From assembly GCA_030683105.1 (NCBI GenBank), contig JAUXMZ010000050.1, forward strand, positions 1 through 55,070: a DNA stretch of 55,070 bases, written 5' to 3'. A model generated the notes under the pieces. That model worked only from the letters and a program-made list of their open reading frames with translations, searched no databases and was not told where the DNA came from. Position 1 is the first letter of the stretch. Every line of letters begins with the position of its first letter. The position numbers and the translations under genes are program-made. Source of the DNA: Burkholderiales bacterium (GTDB lineage Bacteria; Pseudomonadota; Gammaproteobacteria; Burkholderiales; SG8-41). Shown here piece after piece: positions 1 to 7,327 of this stretch.

Positions 1-303
1 ACCTGTACCCGCACCTGCACCCGCGTCCGTTGAACCCGCGCCTGCACCCTTGTCCGTATCCGATGGCACCCCTGGCTGTGCTTGCGCCAGCAGTACGCGT
101 TCGGCCTGGCCGGCGCCGATGTCGTCGCCAAGCAGCGCGGCGAGGTCTTCTTGCAGTGCGTCGTCTTTCGGGTCGAGCGTGGCATCCACCCGCTTGCCGG
201 CGGGACGTGTCAGCGCGGCCGTATCGGGAAACATTTGCGGCGTCATCAAAGCTTGGCTGGCGGCGGCGGATTTATCAGCTTGTGGGGCGGGCTTCTTAGC
301 CAT
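1..303 (-). CDS. Unrecognised protein, N-terminal part, open at left edge
   Basis: An open frame on the minus strand runs from an ATG at 303 through the left end of the window (101 codons, no stop). A good ribosome binding site (AAGGAA) lies about 7 nt before the ATG. The product starts MAKKPAPQADK, is rich in Ala, Lys, Asp and Gly, has an acidic stretch near residues 59-80 (QEDLAALLGDD) and ends in a low-complexity Gly-Ala-Thr run (residues 86-101). There is no signal peptide or membrane segment in the visible part. I do not recognise the family. The clear start and clean codon pattern argue for a real gene; its neighbours on the right are decayed mobile-element DNA, so it may belong to an accessory region. 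Confidence 0.6.
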   Translation of the reverse strand, partial: MAKKPAPQADKSAAASQALMTPQMFPDTAALTRPAGKRVDATLDPKDDALQEDLAALLGDDIGAGQAERVLLAQAQPGVPSDTDKGAGAGSTDAGAGAGTG

Positions 304-431
304 GATTATTTCCTTGGTCAGGTTTAGTTTTTAGGCTCATCAAGCAATTTAGAGGGAAATGCGGCTTGAAACCGCATGCATATCGGCTTTCAGGGGTTTC
401 GTAGGGTGCTTGAATTCGGCATCATGTTTAG

Positions 432-1045
432 ATGGCCCATTCAGCGAAGCGACAGCGGCGCCTGTGGGACACGTACACGTTCCCGGGATTTCGTCTGCAG
501 CCCACGGTGCGCGGCGTGTTCGGCGATCCGAAAGCGCGCGTCATTACCCTTGCACGACGCTCAAAAAAACGATCTGCGGCTGCTGCGGTCGAGTTCATTC
601 CGAGTGGTACGACCGGCGCACGCGACGCGTTCGCGATCTCTCGTGTGGGGACATGCGCATCTTCCTGGAGATCGAGGTGCGGTGCCTGCAGTTCCGAAGC
701 TGCAGCAAAATGAAACGCGAGCGGCTGAACACCGCGTGCTTGCTCAAGGAGTCCTTCGGTCAGCTCTGGGAGTACGAACGCGAGCGCTGGGCGCGGCGAT
801 TCTTTGAGAACTGGCGCGCCGTCCTCAAATGGCAGCGGCTTGTGCCCTATGAGAAATTCGCGCAGATAATCGACCGACATTGGGATGGGATCGCTGCCTA
901 CTGCAAGCCGGAGAACAAGGTATCACTCGGATTCGTCGAGGGCTTGAACAACAAGAATCGAGTCATCCAGCGACGCGCATACGGACTGCGCGACGAGGAA
1001 TACCTGCGTCTCAAGATCCTGACTTGCATGCTGCCCGTGCTCTAA
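432..1045 (+). pseudogene. ISL3-family transposase remnant (frameshift and internal deletion)
   Basis: The 3' part (about 715-1045) encodes a typical ISL3 transposase C-terminus, with FFENWRAVLKWQRL, HWDGIAAYCKPENKVSLGF and GLRDEEYLRLKILTCMLP. The 5' part starts near 432 in another frame with YTFPGFRLQPTVRGVFGDP, the usual ISL3 N-terminus. It then continues in the C-terminal frame with a zinc-finger-like segment (CGCCGRVHSEWY, RRVRDLSCGD). The frame change lies near 550-570. ISL3 transposases are usually around 400 residues; the catalytic DDE core expected between the zinc finger and the C-terminal block is missing, with the join near 710. The gene therefore cannot make active transposase. 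I could not define terminal inverted repeats with confidence; the right end may lie in the TTCCCGAAGACC stretch just after the stop. Confidence 0.8.
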
Positions 1046-1231
1046 AATGACCTATAACAACCCGCTCGATTTCCCGAAGACCCGGTTTTTAGTTGCATGC
1101 GCAAATCATAACTGACAATACGGGAGGGACCGCGCGTGATATTAGAACTAATCTGATTCCATTTCAATCGTCGACCAACTCGGACAGGCCGCATAATGGA
1201 CTCTGCTATGGGATACGGAAAACAGGGCAAG

Positions 1232-1678
1232 GCCACTGCGGCCTCGACAAATGGACGGCGGGCGGGGGAGATGCGCGCCGCATCAAGTCGGTGGCCAGTC
1301 TGTTTTTGAGCCGCGTCGATACGCTGATCGGCAAGAAACTGTATGCGGCCGGAGACGCCGCGGCTGCGCTACGCGGACGCTCGGGCGCTCGCTTATCAGG
1401 AATACAAGGCCGCTTTCAAAAGCGCAGCATTCGCGCCGCTGGCCGCGCGCGGTGCGCGCCCGCAGTTCATACTGTGGGCCGGCACCGGCACCCAGAATCC
1501 TGCGTACAGCGATATGACGCTGGGGTGTGATGTCGGTCAGGCGCGGCAGCAGTTTTCCGTGCTGGGAAAACTGGACGTCGACATGGATCAGGTCGGGGAG
1601 GAACTGCAGGTCGAAGGCGTGAAGCTTTTTGCGCAGGCATTCGAACTGCTTCTCGGCCTGATGGCCGAGAAGCAGTGA
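1232..1678 (+). pseudogene. tal: Transaldolase C-terminal remnant
   Basis: Two frames together resemble the C-terminal third of the long bacterial transaldolase (about 360 residues). The first frame gives GLDKWTAGGG and SVASLFLSRVDTLIGKKL (about 1232-1340). A frameshift near 1340-1355 leads to YADARALAYQEYKAAF, ARGARPQFILWAGTGTQNPAY and a C-terminus EELQVEGVKLFAQAFELL. Two defects are visible: the frameshift, and loss of the segment normally between NPAYSD and the final helices (the region with the conserved glycine-proline loop). Everything upstream of GLDKW is absent, so this is a relic. Transaldolase acts in the non-oxidative pentose phosphate pathway; no functional copy is in the window. 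The last codons form a perfect 13-bp hairpin (1646-1675, loop TGAT) just before the stop. Confidence 0.75.
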
Positions 1679-1755
1679 TTGGTGACTAAAAGCGGTGATT
1701 GGTGATTGGCACCCTCCGGGTATTTGCTTTGCGGCATGATTAGTGATTGGTGATC
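1673..1755. repeat. Heptad repeat tract (GTGATTG family) after tal remnant
   Basis: Copies of GTGATTG and close variants (GTGACTA, GTGATTA) occupy the space between the transaldolase remnant and dnaQ. The first copy supplies the TGA stop of the remnant. The tract is interrupted by a GC-rich block near 1710-1735. It belongs to the same family as the tracts near 3.4, 4.0, 7.3, 10.9 and 25.5 kb. Confidence 0.8.
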
Positions 1756-1777
1756 CCGGCTACTGCTTCGTTCTCGT

Positions 1778-2476
1778 TTAGCCTTCCTGTTTCCAAAGGC
1801 ATTTTCCGCCGCTGGCTTTTTCGATGTCTTCGAGCTGTCCGGCGTGGGCAGCCAGTTCCTCGTCGCTGGCGCGTATCACCACCAGTTCAAGACTGGCGCG
1901 CGTCAGGGCCTCGGCGGCGGTTGCGGCAGGCGCCTGCTCCACGTCCATGATCAGGCTTTCCTGTCCGCGTGTCATCGACAGGTAAACTTCCGCCAGCAAT
2001 TGCGCGTCCAGCAGGGCGCCGTGCAGCGTGCGCGCCGCGTTGTTGATCTGATAGCGCTCGCATAGCGCATCGAGATTGTTGCGCTTTCCCGGATGCAGGT
2101 CTTTGGCCATGCGCAACGTGTCGATCACCGACGGGCAATATTCGCGCACCGGCTTGAGATCGAGCAGGCTGAACTCATGGTTGAGGAAAGCGATATCGAA
2201 AGGCGCATTATGGATGATGAGTTCCGCGTCCTTCACGTAGTCGAGTAACTCGGCGACGATCTCCCGAAACTTCGGCTTGTCGCTCAGAAATTCCCTGGTC
2301 AGCCCGTGCACCTGCAGCGCGCCGTCCTCGCTGTCGCGCTCCGGATTGACGTAGCGGTGGAAGTGGTTGCCGGTGAGCCTGCGGTTGACGAGCTCCACCC
2401 CGGCGATTTCAAGAATCCGGTTGCCCAGCGCCGGATCGAGGCCGGTGGTTTCGGTGTCGAGGATGATTTGTCGCAT
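1778..2476 (-). CDS. dnaQ: DNA polymerase III epsilon subunit (3'-5' proofreading exonuclease)
   Basis: This is the proofreading exonuclease of the replicative polymerase. At 232 residues it is close to the usual length of about 240. The DEDDh exonuclease motifs are intact: D7 and E9 in the N-terminal DTETTG, D94 in HNAPFD, and H152/D157 in HGALLDAQ. After the exonuclease domain comes a short Ala/Glu-rich tail that would carry the alpha-binding region. The start at 2476 is the only sensible one, although no strong ribosome binding site precedes it; the upstream DNA is a repeat tract. rnhA lies nearby on the same strand, an association also found in enterobacteria, but here a toxin-antitoxin pair separates them. 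Confidence 0.95.
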   Translation of the reverse strand: MRQIILDTETTGLDPALGNRILEIAGVELVNRRLTGNHFHRYVNPERDSEDGALQVHGLTREFLSDKPKFREIVAELLDYVKDAELIIHNAPFDIAFLNHEFSLLDLKPVREYCPSVIDTLRMAKDLHPGKRNNLDALCERYQINNAARTLHGALLDAQLLAEVYLSMTRGQESLIMDVEQAPAATAAEALTRASLELVVIRASDEELAAHAGQLEDIEKASGGKCLWKQEG

Positions 2477-2484
2477 ATTAAAAT

Positions 2485-2625
2485 CCGTGGGTCGTGGGTC
2501 GTGGCTCGTGATTCGTGAGCGGGAATTGACTGGATTCGTAAATAAAAATAAATAAATTACGATTATTTATTTGAAGATGGCTAGCCGGTCCACGAACAAC
2601 GAACCACGAGCCACGAGCCACGAGT
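2485..2625. repeat. Inverted tandem-repeat element (TCGTGG/CCACGA family)
   Basis: The left arm (2485-2520) reads as repeated GGGTCGTG/GCTCGTG units of 7-8 nt. The right arm (2589-2625) is its approximate reverse complement, with repeated CCACGAG and CACGAAC units. About 65 nt of AT-rich DNA lies between them, including AATAAATAA and its partial complement TTATTTATT. The arms could form a long imperfect hairpin. The element sits between the toxin gene's 3' end and the dnaQ start, so it may insulate the two. Confidence 0.8.
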
Positions 2626-2633
2626 GTTTTATT

Positions 2634-3035
2634 CTACTTGCTTACCCGCGCAAGAAACTCGGCGGGTGTCAAAACTTCAATGTTCATATAACGGCCAACA
2701 TCCCTCACCGCCTTATCGCCGGTTACGATCATCTTTGCATCCAACGCAACCGCACACTCGAAAAGCATGTTGTCGTCCGGATCCCGGCTAACCACCTGCA
2801 GCGCCGGGGTCGAAGCGGTAAAAACAAGGTTGTAGCCTGAAGCGAGCAGGTCGAGCAATTCGTGCAACAGGTCTGCCTTCAGGCGCAATCGGTTGAGCAC
2901 CTCGACATATTCGTCGACCAGATCGCGGGAGACACAGAGCGTGATCTCTCCCCGCTTCCAGCAATCGAGAACTTCGCGTGGCGCGCCGCCGAAGAACGAT
3001 GACACGAAAACGTTCGTGTCAACGACGACCCGCAT
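2634..3035 (-). CDS. PIN-domain toxin (VapC-like ribonuclease, COG1569 type)
   Basis: The 133-residue protein has a complete PIN fold signature. An N-terminal VVVDTNVFVSSFF supplies the first acidic residue (D6), SRDLVDEYVEVL the central acidic residues, and SRDPDDNMLFECAVA and IVTGDKAV the C-terminal aspartates. PIN toxins are Mg-dependent endoribonucleases that cleave tRNA or mRNA when their antitoxin is degraded. The gene overlaps the 3' end of the upstream RHH-type gene by 17 nt, the usual antitoxin-toxin arrangement. The subfamily annotated as 'putative toxin-antitoxin system toxin component, PIN family' fits best. Activity is inferred from family membership. Confidence 0.85.
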   Translation of the reverse strand: MRVVVDTNVFVSSFFGGAPREVLDCWKRGEITLCVSRDLVDEYVEVLNRLRLKADLLHELLDLLASGYNLVFTASTPALQVVSRDPDDNMLFECAVALDAKMIVTGDKAVRDVGRYMNIEVLTPAEFLARVSK

Positions 3036-3285
3036 TCTTCACCTTCGCCCGCCTTGCCTCGCGGACCGCAGCCGGGACGTCTTCCGCAACGACACCTTGG
3101 GTGCGAAGGCTCTTTCCTATGCGATCCCAAAGCGCGTCGACGTACAACGTCATATCGCGGCGCTTGACGTAGTCCTCGATCAGATCACGCACGACCTGCG
3201 TCGAGGTCTTGCCCTCCAGCATCGCGAGCTTGTTGAGCTTGCTTTTGAGTTCCGGGTTAACCCGAATCAGAAGTTGTTCGGCCAA
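3019..3285 (-). CDS. Ribbon-helix-helix antitoxin paired with PIN toxin
   Basis: This is a small (88 aa) protein whose first 45 residues look like a ribbon-helix-helix DNA-binding domain. The strand LLIRVNPELKSKL is followed by helices around LEGKTSTQVVRDLIEDYV. The basic, flexible C-terminus (REARRAKVKNAGRR) would wrap around the toxin. It lies upstream of and overlaps the toxin gene. Just upstream of its start are three 9-nt spaced GATATC palindromes, likely the operator through which the antitoxin represses its own operon. The pair sits between dnaQ and rnhA, genes usually adjacent, which points to insertion of the module. Confidence 0.8.
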   Translation of the reverse strand: MAEQLLIRVNPELKSKLNKLAMLEGKTSTQVVRDLIEDYVKRRDMTLYVDALWDRIGKSLRTQGVVAEDVPAAVREARRAKVKNAGRR

Positions 3286-3310
3286 CGGGCGTTCTCCAGT
3301 ATATCGAAGC

Positions 3311-3345
3311 GTATATCTTAGATATCATAGATATCATAGATATCA
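3311..3345. promoter_or_regulatory. Candidate antitoxin operator: GATATC repeats
   Basis: GATATC occurs at 3321, 3330 and 3339, exactly 9 nt apart, within the repeat AGATATCAT. A fourth, weaker half (GTATATC) sits at 3311. The cluster starts about 26 nt upstream of the antitoxin ATG. Ribbon-helix-helix antitoxins bind short palindromic repeats near their promoters, so this is the natural operator candidate. Binding itself is inferred. Confidence 0.6.
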
Positions 3346-3357
3346 CTGTCAATTCTA

Positions 3358-3505
3358 AAATCGGTGATTTGTGACTGGTGATTAGATTGGTGAGGAATCA
3401 TGAGTGTCACGGTCGACCTGTTTATTAAATATATAATATAATCATATACTTATAAAGTATATCGGCCGGTTAATCCAATCACTAATTACTAATTACCAAT
3501 CACTG
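3358..3505. repeat. Inverted heptad-repeat element (GTGATTG family) at rnhA 3' end
   Basis: The left arm (about 3362-3408) contains GGTGATT, TGTGACTG and GTGATTAG units. The right arm (3475-3505) has AATCACTAATTACTAATTACC in the opposite sense. Between them lies AT-rich DNA with TATAATATAATC and palindromic ATACTTATAAAGTAT. The right arm enters rnhA: the final residues Val-Ile-Gly-Asn and the stop codon of RNase HI are written in repeat sequence. Confidence 0.8.
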
Positions 3506-3932
3506 TTTCTACGCCTTTATTGGCCAGCTCATCCGCGCGCTCGTTGCCATCATGGCCGGAATGACCGCGCACCCACAGCCACTCGATCTCGTGCTTCTGC
3601 GCCAGTTCATCGAGTTGTTGCCACAAGTCTACATTCTTCACAAGCTTGTTGTCCGAGGTGCGCCATTTGCGCTTTTTCCAGTTGTGGATCCACGTGCTGA
3701 TGCCCTGCTGCACATACGTCGAATCGGTATGCACTCGCACCTGGCAATGGCGCTTTAGGGCCTCGAGCGCGCGGATTACCGCCGTCAGTTCCATGCGGTT
3801 GTTGGTGGTGAGCGCTTCGCCGCCAAATAACTCCTTCGATTTACCGTCATGACAAAGCAGCGCGCCCCATCCGCCAATGCCGGGATTGCCCTTGCATGCG
3901 CCGTCAGTGTATATGTCTATGATTTCTTTCAT
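3489..3932 (-). CDS. rnhA: Ribonuclease HI
   Basis: RNase HI removes RNA from RNA:DNA hybrids such as primers and R-loops. The 147-residue protein matches the usual length of about 155, and all catalytic residues fall at their standard positions: D10 (YTDGACKG), E48 (NNRMEL), D70 (HTDST), H124 (RGHSG) and D134 (ERADELA). The basic handle region (NWKKRKWRT, residues 84-92) is also present. The last four residues, VIGN, come from an adjoining repeat tract and replace the normal short tail; the catalytic core is unaffected. The gene lies between the toxin pair and the methyltransferase gene, in a dnaQ/rnhA/gloB neighbourhood conserved in proteobacteria. Confidence 0.96.
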   Translation of the reverse strand: MKEIIDIYTDGACKGNPGIGGWGALLCHDGKSKELFGGEALTTNNRMELTAVIRALEALKRHCQVRVHTDSTYVQQGISTWIHNWKKRKWRTSDNKLVKNVDLWQQLDELAQKHEIEWLWVRGHSGHDGNERADELANKGVETVIGN

Positions 3933-3936
3933 ACAT

Positions 3937-4064
3937 CAGTGATTGGTGATTGGTGATTGGTGATTGGTGATTGGTAATTGGTGATTCGTGGGTAGTTGTT
4001 CGTGGCCATTAATGAATCACGGTCTCTTGTATCACTAATCACTAATCACTAATCACCAATCACT
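3937..4064. repeat. Inverted heptad-repeat element between rnhA and methyltransferase gene
   Basis: The left arm (3937-3993) has at least six consecutive copies of GTGATTG with few changes. The right arm (4031-4064) has four to five copies of AATCACT/AATCACC in the opposite sense. About 37 nt separate them. The right arm contains the TGA stop of the methyltransferase gene. The left arm begins within 5 nt of the rnhA start codon and therefore takes the place of an ordinary ribosome binding site. Confidence 0.9.
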
Positions 4065-4797
4065 GTTTTCTAGTCACCGTATCTATTTTTTGCGATACCG
4101 CAGCCAGGTTTTTCTTCGGCGCCAGGCTGTCGCTCCATTTCGGCATGATGAGGCGCACGCCGCGCACGCGCTTGACGGCCTGCAGGTAATAGACGCCGCC
4201 CGCCATCGGCCACCAGCGGTCGCCGGCAGATTCCATGTAATCGAAGCGCGTCAGCCATTTCTGTTGGGAGCACGGCGGCACATAGCAGGACATCTGCCCC
4301 GCGGTGATCTCGAAACCCAACAGCGCCAGCCAGTCCTTGAGCCGCGGCAGATTGATGAAGCGGCCGCGCCACGGATACGGGTTCCCGGCATGAAACAAGC
4401 GCTTTATTCCCCACAGGCTCCGCGGGTTGAAGCCGGAAATCACCACATGGGCCTCGGGCAGCAGCACGCGCGCGACCTCGCGCAGGATCTGGTGCGGATG
4501 CTCGCAAAATTCGAGCACGTGGGGCAGCAGCACGAGATCGGTGCTGTTGCTGGCAATGGGCAGGTCATGGAAATCGGCGCGCAGTTGCGCGGCGGCGCCG
4601 CTGTCGACATTGCAGCGCATTGGAATGCGGCTGGCGCGCAGCAAATCGTGTTCTATCATCCCCAACTGGATCGCGTTGTAGCCGAAAAGATCGCTCACCG
4701 CGCGGTCGAAATAGGCAAGTTCGCGGCCCAGCAGATATTCGCCGAGCGGCGTTGCGAACCATTCGCCGGCAGATTGGGGCGCCATCTTCATTGACAT
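4060..4797 (-). CDS. YafS-type class I SAM-dependent methyltransferase-like protein
   Basis: The gene lies between rnhA and divergent gloB, the position of yafS in E. coli, and the protein resembles that Methyltransf_11-type family. Visible signs are an acidic motif after the second strand (CNVDSGAA), HDLPIASNSTDLVLLPHVLEF (motif IV region, about residues 77-97) and REVARVLLPEAHVVISGFNP (motifs V-VI). The canonical glycine-rich SAM loop is replaced by NAIQLGMIEHDLL, which is typical of this subfamily, so SAM binding is likely but not certain. Length is 245 residues. The TGA stop is the first unit of a repeat tract. Substrate unknown. The conserved link with glyoxalase II and RNase H is suggestive but unexplained. 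Confidence 0.8.
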   Translation of the reverse strand: MSMKMAPQSAGEWFATPLGEYLLGRELAYFDRAVSDLFGYNAIQLGMIEHDLLRASRIPMRCNVDSGAAAQLRADFHDLPIASNSTDLVLLPHVLEFCEHPHQILREVARVLLPEAHVVISGFNPRSLWGIKRLFHAGNPYPWRGRFINLPRLKDWLALLGFEITAGQMSCYVPPCSQQKWLTRFDYMESAGDRWWPMAGGVYYLQAVKRVRGVRLIMPKWSDSLAPKKNLAAVSQKIDTVTRKQ

Positions 4798-4854
4798 TGA
4801 CGGAGTTTAAATCAAAAATCTGCATGTAGAACACGTTTTTGAAGGGTTGAGCTC

Positions 4855-5637
4855 ATGAGCAGATCAGATGTCATTCCCGATGTAATTCCGGTATCCGCTT
4901 TCAGCGACAACTACATCTGGACCATACGCGACTCCAAGTGCGCCGCCGTGGTCGACCCCGGCGATGCGCGCCCGGTGCTGGATTACCTCAAGCGCGAGAA
5001 GCTGGAACTGGTGGCGATTCTCAACACCCACCACCATGCCGACCACGTGGGCGGCAACGCCGAGTTGCTCGGGCATTTCAAGGTGCCCGTGTTCGGCCCG
5101 CATGATCCGCGCATCCCCGAGGTCACGCAGCGGCTCGCTGACGGCGAGCGCATGATCCTGCCGCATTTCGAACTGGCGTTCGAGGTCCTGGAAATCCCGG
5201 GCCATACCCGCTCGCATATCGCGTTTTACGGCGCCGGCATGCTGTTTTGCGGCGATACCCTGTTCGCCGCCGGCTGCGGCCGGCTGTTCGAAGGCACGCC
5301 GCAGCAAATGCACGACTCGCTGACCCGGCTGGCGCGGCTGCCCGATGCCACCCGCGTCTATTGCGGCCACGAGTACACGCTGGCCAACATCCGCTTCGCC
5401 AAGGCGGCCGACCCCGACAACCCGGCGTTGTGCAAACTCGAATCGCGGGCGCAACAACTGCGCGACCGGGACCTGCCCACCCTGCCCTCCGACATCGGCC
5501 AGGAAAAAGCGACCAATCCGTTCCTGCGCTGCAGCGACCCCGGCGTGATCGCCGCGGCCAGCGGGCACGCAGGCCGGCGGTTAAGCGACCCGGTAAGTGT
5601 GCTGGCCGCGATCAGGGAGTGGAAAAACGGCTTTTGA
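4855..5637 (+). CDS. gloB: Hydroxyacylglutathione hydrolase (glyoxalase II)
   Basis: This cytosolic binuclear metallohydrolase cleaves S-D-lactoylglutathione to lactate and glutathione, the second step of methylglyoxal detoxification. The metal-binding motif THHHADHVGG (about residues 58-67), the downstream histidine in IPGHTRSHI, the bridging aspartate in FCGDTLFAAGCGRLF and the histidine in YCGHEYTLAN are all visible. The C-terminal glutathione-binding domain follows, ending in the expected PVSVLAAIREWKN. Length is 260 residues, standard for the family. The gene diverges from the methyltransferase gene with 57 nt between starts. A GAAGGG ribosome binding site precedes the ATG. mltD follows on the same strand. 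Confidence 0.95.
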   Translation: MSRSDVIPDVIPVSAFSDNYIWTIRDSKCAAVVDPGDARPVLDYLKREKLELVAILNTHHHADHVGGNAELLGHFKVPVFGPHDPRIPEVTQRLADGERMILPHFELAFEVLEIPGHTRSHIAFYGAGMLFCGDTLFAAGCGRLFEGTPQQMHDSLTRLARLPDATRVYCGHEYTLANIRFAKAADPDNPALCKLESRAQQLRDRDLPTLPSDIGQEKATNPFLRCSDPGVIAAASGHAGRRLSDPVSVLAAIREWKNGF

Positions 5638-5810
5638 GGTGCGCCTTTTACGGCGCCCGGCGCAGTCTGTCTGGCGCCCGCTGATGCATTTAAGGTTTTT
5701 GGTGATATTCCACACGCTCATCCCTGATTTTTAAGATAATTTTTACTTGACCGGCCGCACCGGGTGTGGTTACCATGCAGGCGTTCAACTCTCAAGATTC
5801 AAGGGCTCCA

Positions 5811-7214
5811 ATGGCGCTTCGACAAATTCCCCTTCTGGCCCTGATTGCATTGACGGCGGCATGCGCACAGTTGCCCACCTCAGGCGATCAGACCGTGTCA
5901 GGCGTTGAAGTAGCCAGACCCGAGCGCATCGTTACAGAGTTGGCGCCACCCTCGCCATCGAAGCAAGCAGTCGTCCAGGCAGCAGCCGAACCCGCGCCGC
6001 CGCCCAATGCCGTCATAGCGCCGCCTGCCGACCTGTGGCAGCGCGTGCGCAACGGCTACAGAATGAACGACCTCAATAATCCGCTGGTGCGCGAGTGGGA
6101 AGAGTGGTATTCGAGCCGTCCGGATTACATGGCGCGCATGGTTGAACGCAGCAGCCGTTATCTGCACCATATTGTCGAGGAGCTCGAACGGCGCAACATG
6201 CCGACCGAAATCGCGCTGCTGCCCATGATCGAATCCGCCTACAATCCGCAGGCGTATTCGCGCGCCCATGCATCGGGCCTCTGGCAGTTCATCCCCTCCA
6301 CTGGCAAACACTACGGCCTGCGCCAGAACTGGTGGTATGACGGGCGCCGAGACATCATCGCCGCCACCAGTGCCGCGCTGGATTATCTGGAAAAGCTGTA
6401 CGCCCAGTTTGGCAGCTGGGATCTCGCGCTGGCTTCCTATAACTGGGGCGAAGGCGCGGTAGGCCGGGCGATCACAAAGAATCAGGCCAAGGGCCTGCCG
6501 GGCGATTATGAGAGCCTGACCATGCCGGCGGAAACGCGCGGCTATGTGCCCAAGCTGCAGGCGGTCAAGAACATCATCGCCAATCCGGCGCGTTTCGGCC
6601 TGCAGCTCGCTTCGATTCCAAACGAGCCGTATTTTTCCACTGTCGCGACCACACGCCATATCGATCTCAAGCTTGCCGCCAAGTTTGCCGAAATGCCGCT
6701 GGATGAATTCAAATTCCTCAACCCGGCCCACACCAAACCCGTGATCAAGGCGGGCGGCACGGAAAACATCATCCTGCCCAAGCACAAGGTCCAGACCTTC
6801 CTCAGCAATATGCAAAATCATGACAAGCCGCTGGTGTCCTGGCAGGCGCATACCATGAAGTCGGGGGAAAAACCGGAAAAAATCGCGGCCAAGCACGGCA
6901 TCTCGCTGGCCGAACTGAAACAGATCAACGGCATTAACGGCCACAGGAAAATCAGCACCGGCCAGTCGCTGCTGGTGCCTGTCACGGGCAGCGCCGACCC
7001 CTACCTGCCCGATCTGCCGGCACAGCCGGTCACGCTGCCCAAGGCGGTCAAGGCGGCGCGCTACGCGCAGAAGCACGGCGCAAAAACTCTTAAAGTTGCG
7101 GCGAAACAAGCTGCCCGCAAAAAAACAGCATCATCCGGGAAGCGCGTAAAGGTCACGGTACGCGAGCCCGCCCCGGTTGTCATCAAGAAAGTCGTCGTCG
7201 CCCGCAACCCGTAA
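5811..7214 (+). CDS. mltD: Membrane-bound lytic murein transglycosylase D (lipoprotein)
   Basis: The enzyme cleaves peptidoglycan glycan strands in the periplasm. I choose the ATG at 5811 rather than the longer GTG at 5766: AAGGG lies just upstream, and the product then begins with a lipoprotein signal (MALRQIPLLALIALTAAC). The lytic transglycosylase domain covers about residues 105-240, with catalytic Glu in LLPMIESAYNP and motifs ASGLWQFIPSTGKHYGL and ALASYNWGEGAV. One clear LysM domain follows (SGEKPEKIAAKHGISLAEL). Family members often carry two or more; the second is not obvious here. The C-terminus is a basic Lys/Ala-rich tail. It sits next to gloB, as in E. coli. Confidence 0.92.
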   Translation: MALRQIPLLALIALTAACAQLPTSGDQTVSGVEVARPERIVTELAPPSPSKQAVVQAAAEPAPPPNAVIAPPADLWQRVRNGYRMNDLNNPLVREWEEWYSSRPDYMARMVERSSRYLHHIVEELERRNMPTEIALLPMIESAYNPQAYSRAHASGLWQFIPSTGKHYGLRQNWWYDGRRDIIAATSAALDYLEKLYAQFGSWDLALASYNWGEGAVGRAITKNQAKGLPGDYESLTMPAETRGYVPKLQAVKNIIANPARFGLQLASIPNEPYFSTVATTRHIDLKLAAKFAEMPLDEFKFLNPAHTKPVIKAGGTENIILPKHKVQTFLSNMQNHDKPLVSWQAHTMKSGEKPEKIAAKHGISLAELKQINGINGHRKISTGQSLLVPVTGSADPYLPDLPAQPVTLPKAVKAARYAQKHGAKTLKVAAKQAARKKTASSGKRVKVTVREPAPVVIKKVVVARNP

Positions 7215-7218
7215 GATC

Positions 7219-7327
7219 GGTGACTTAACACCAGTGATTAGTGACTAGAAATTAGTAACCGGTTTAAATCACCAATCACTAATCACCAATTACCAGTCAC
7301 TGAGTTTAGTTACTAATCACTGATTTT
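7219..7327. repeat. Inverted heptad-repeat element between convergent mltD and yejF
   Basis: The left part has GGTGACTTAACACC and GTGATTAGTGACTAG; the right part has AATCACCAATCACTAATCACC and further units, in opposite sense, meeting near GGTTTAAATC. It lies between two convergent genes. It overlaps the end of yejF, whose last residues Ser-Val-Ile-Ser-Asn and stop are encoded by repeat units. A bidirectional transcription or translation stop is a reasonable role. Confidence 0.85.

Noticed and set aside
1343-1678. Small gene of 111 codons at 1343-1678
   Set aside because: It is the C-terminal part of the transaldolase remnant in one of two frames and not an independent gene.
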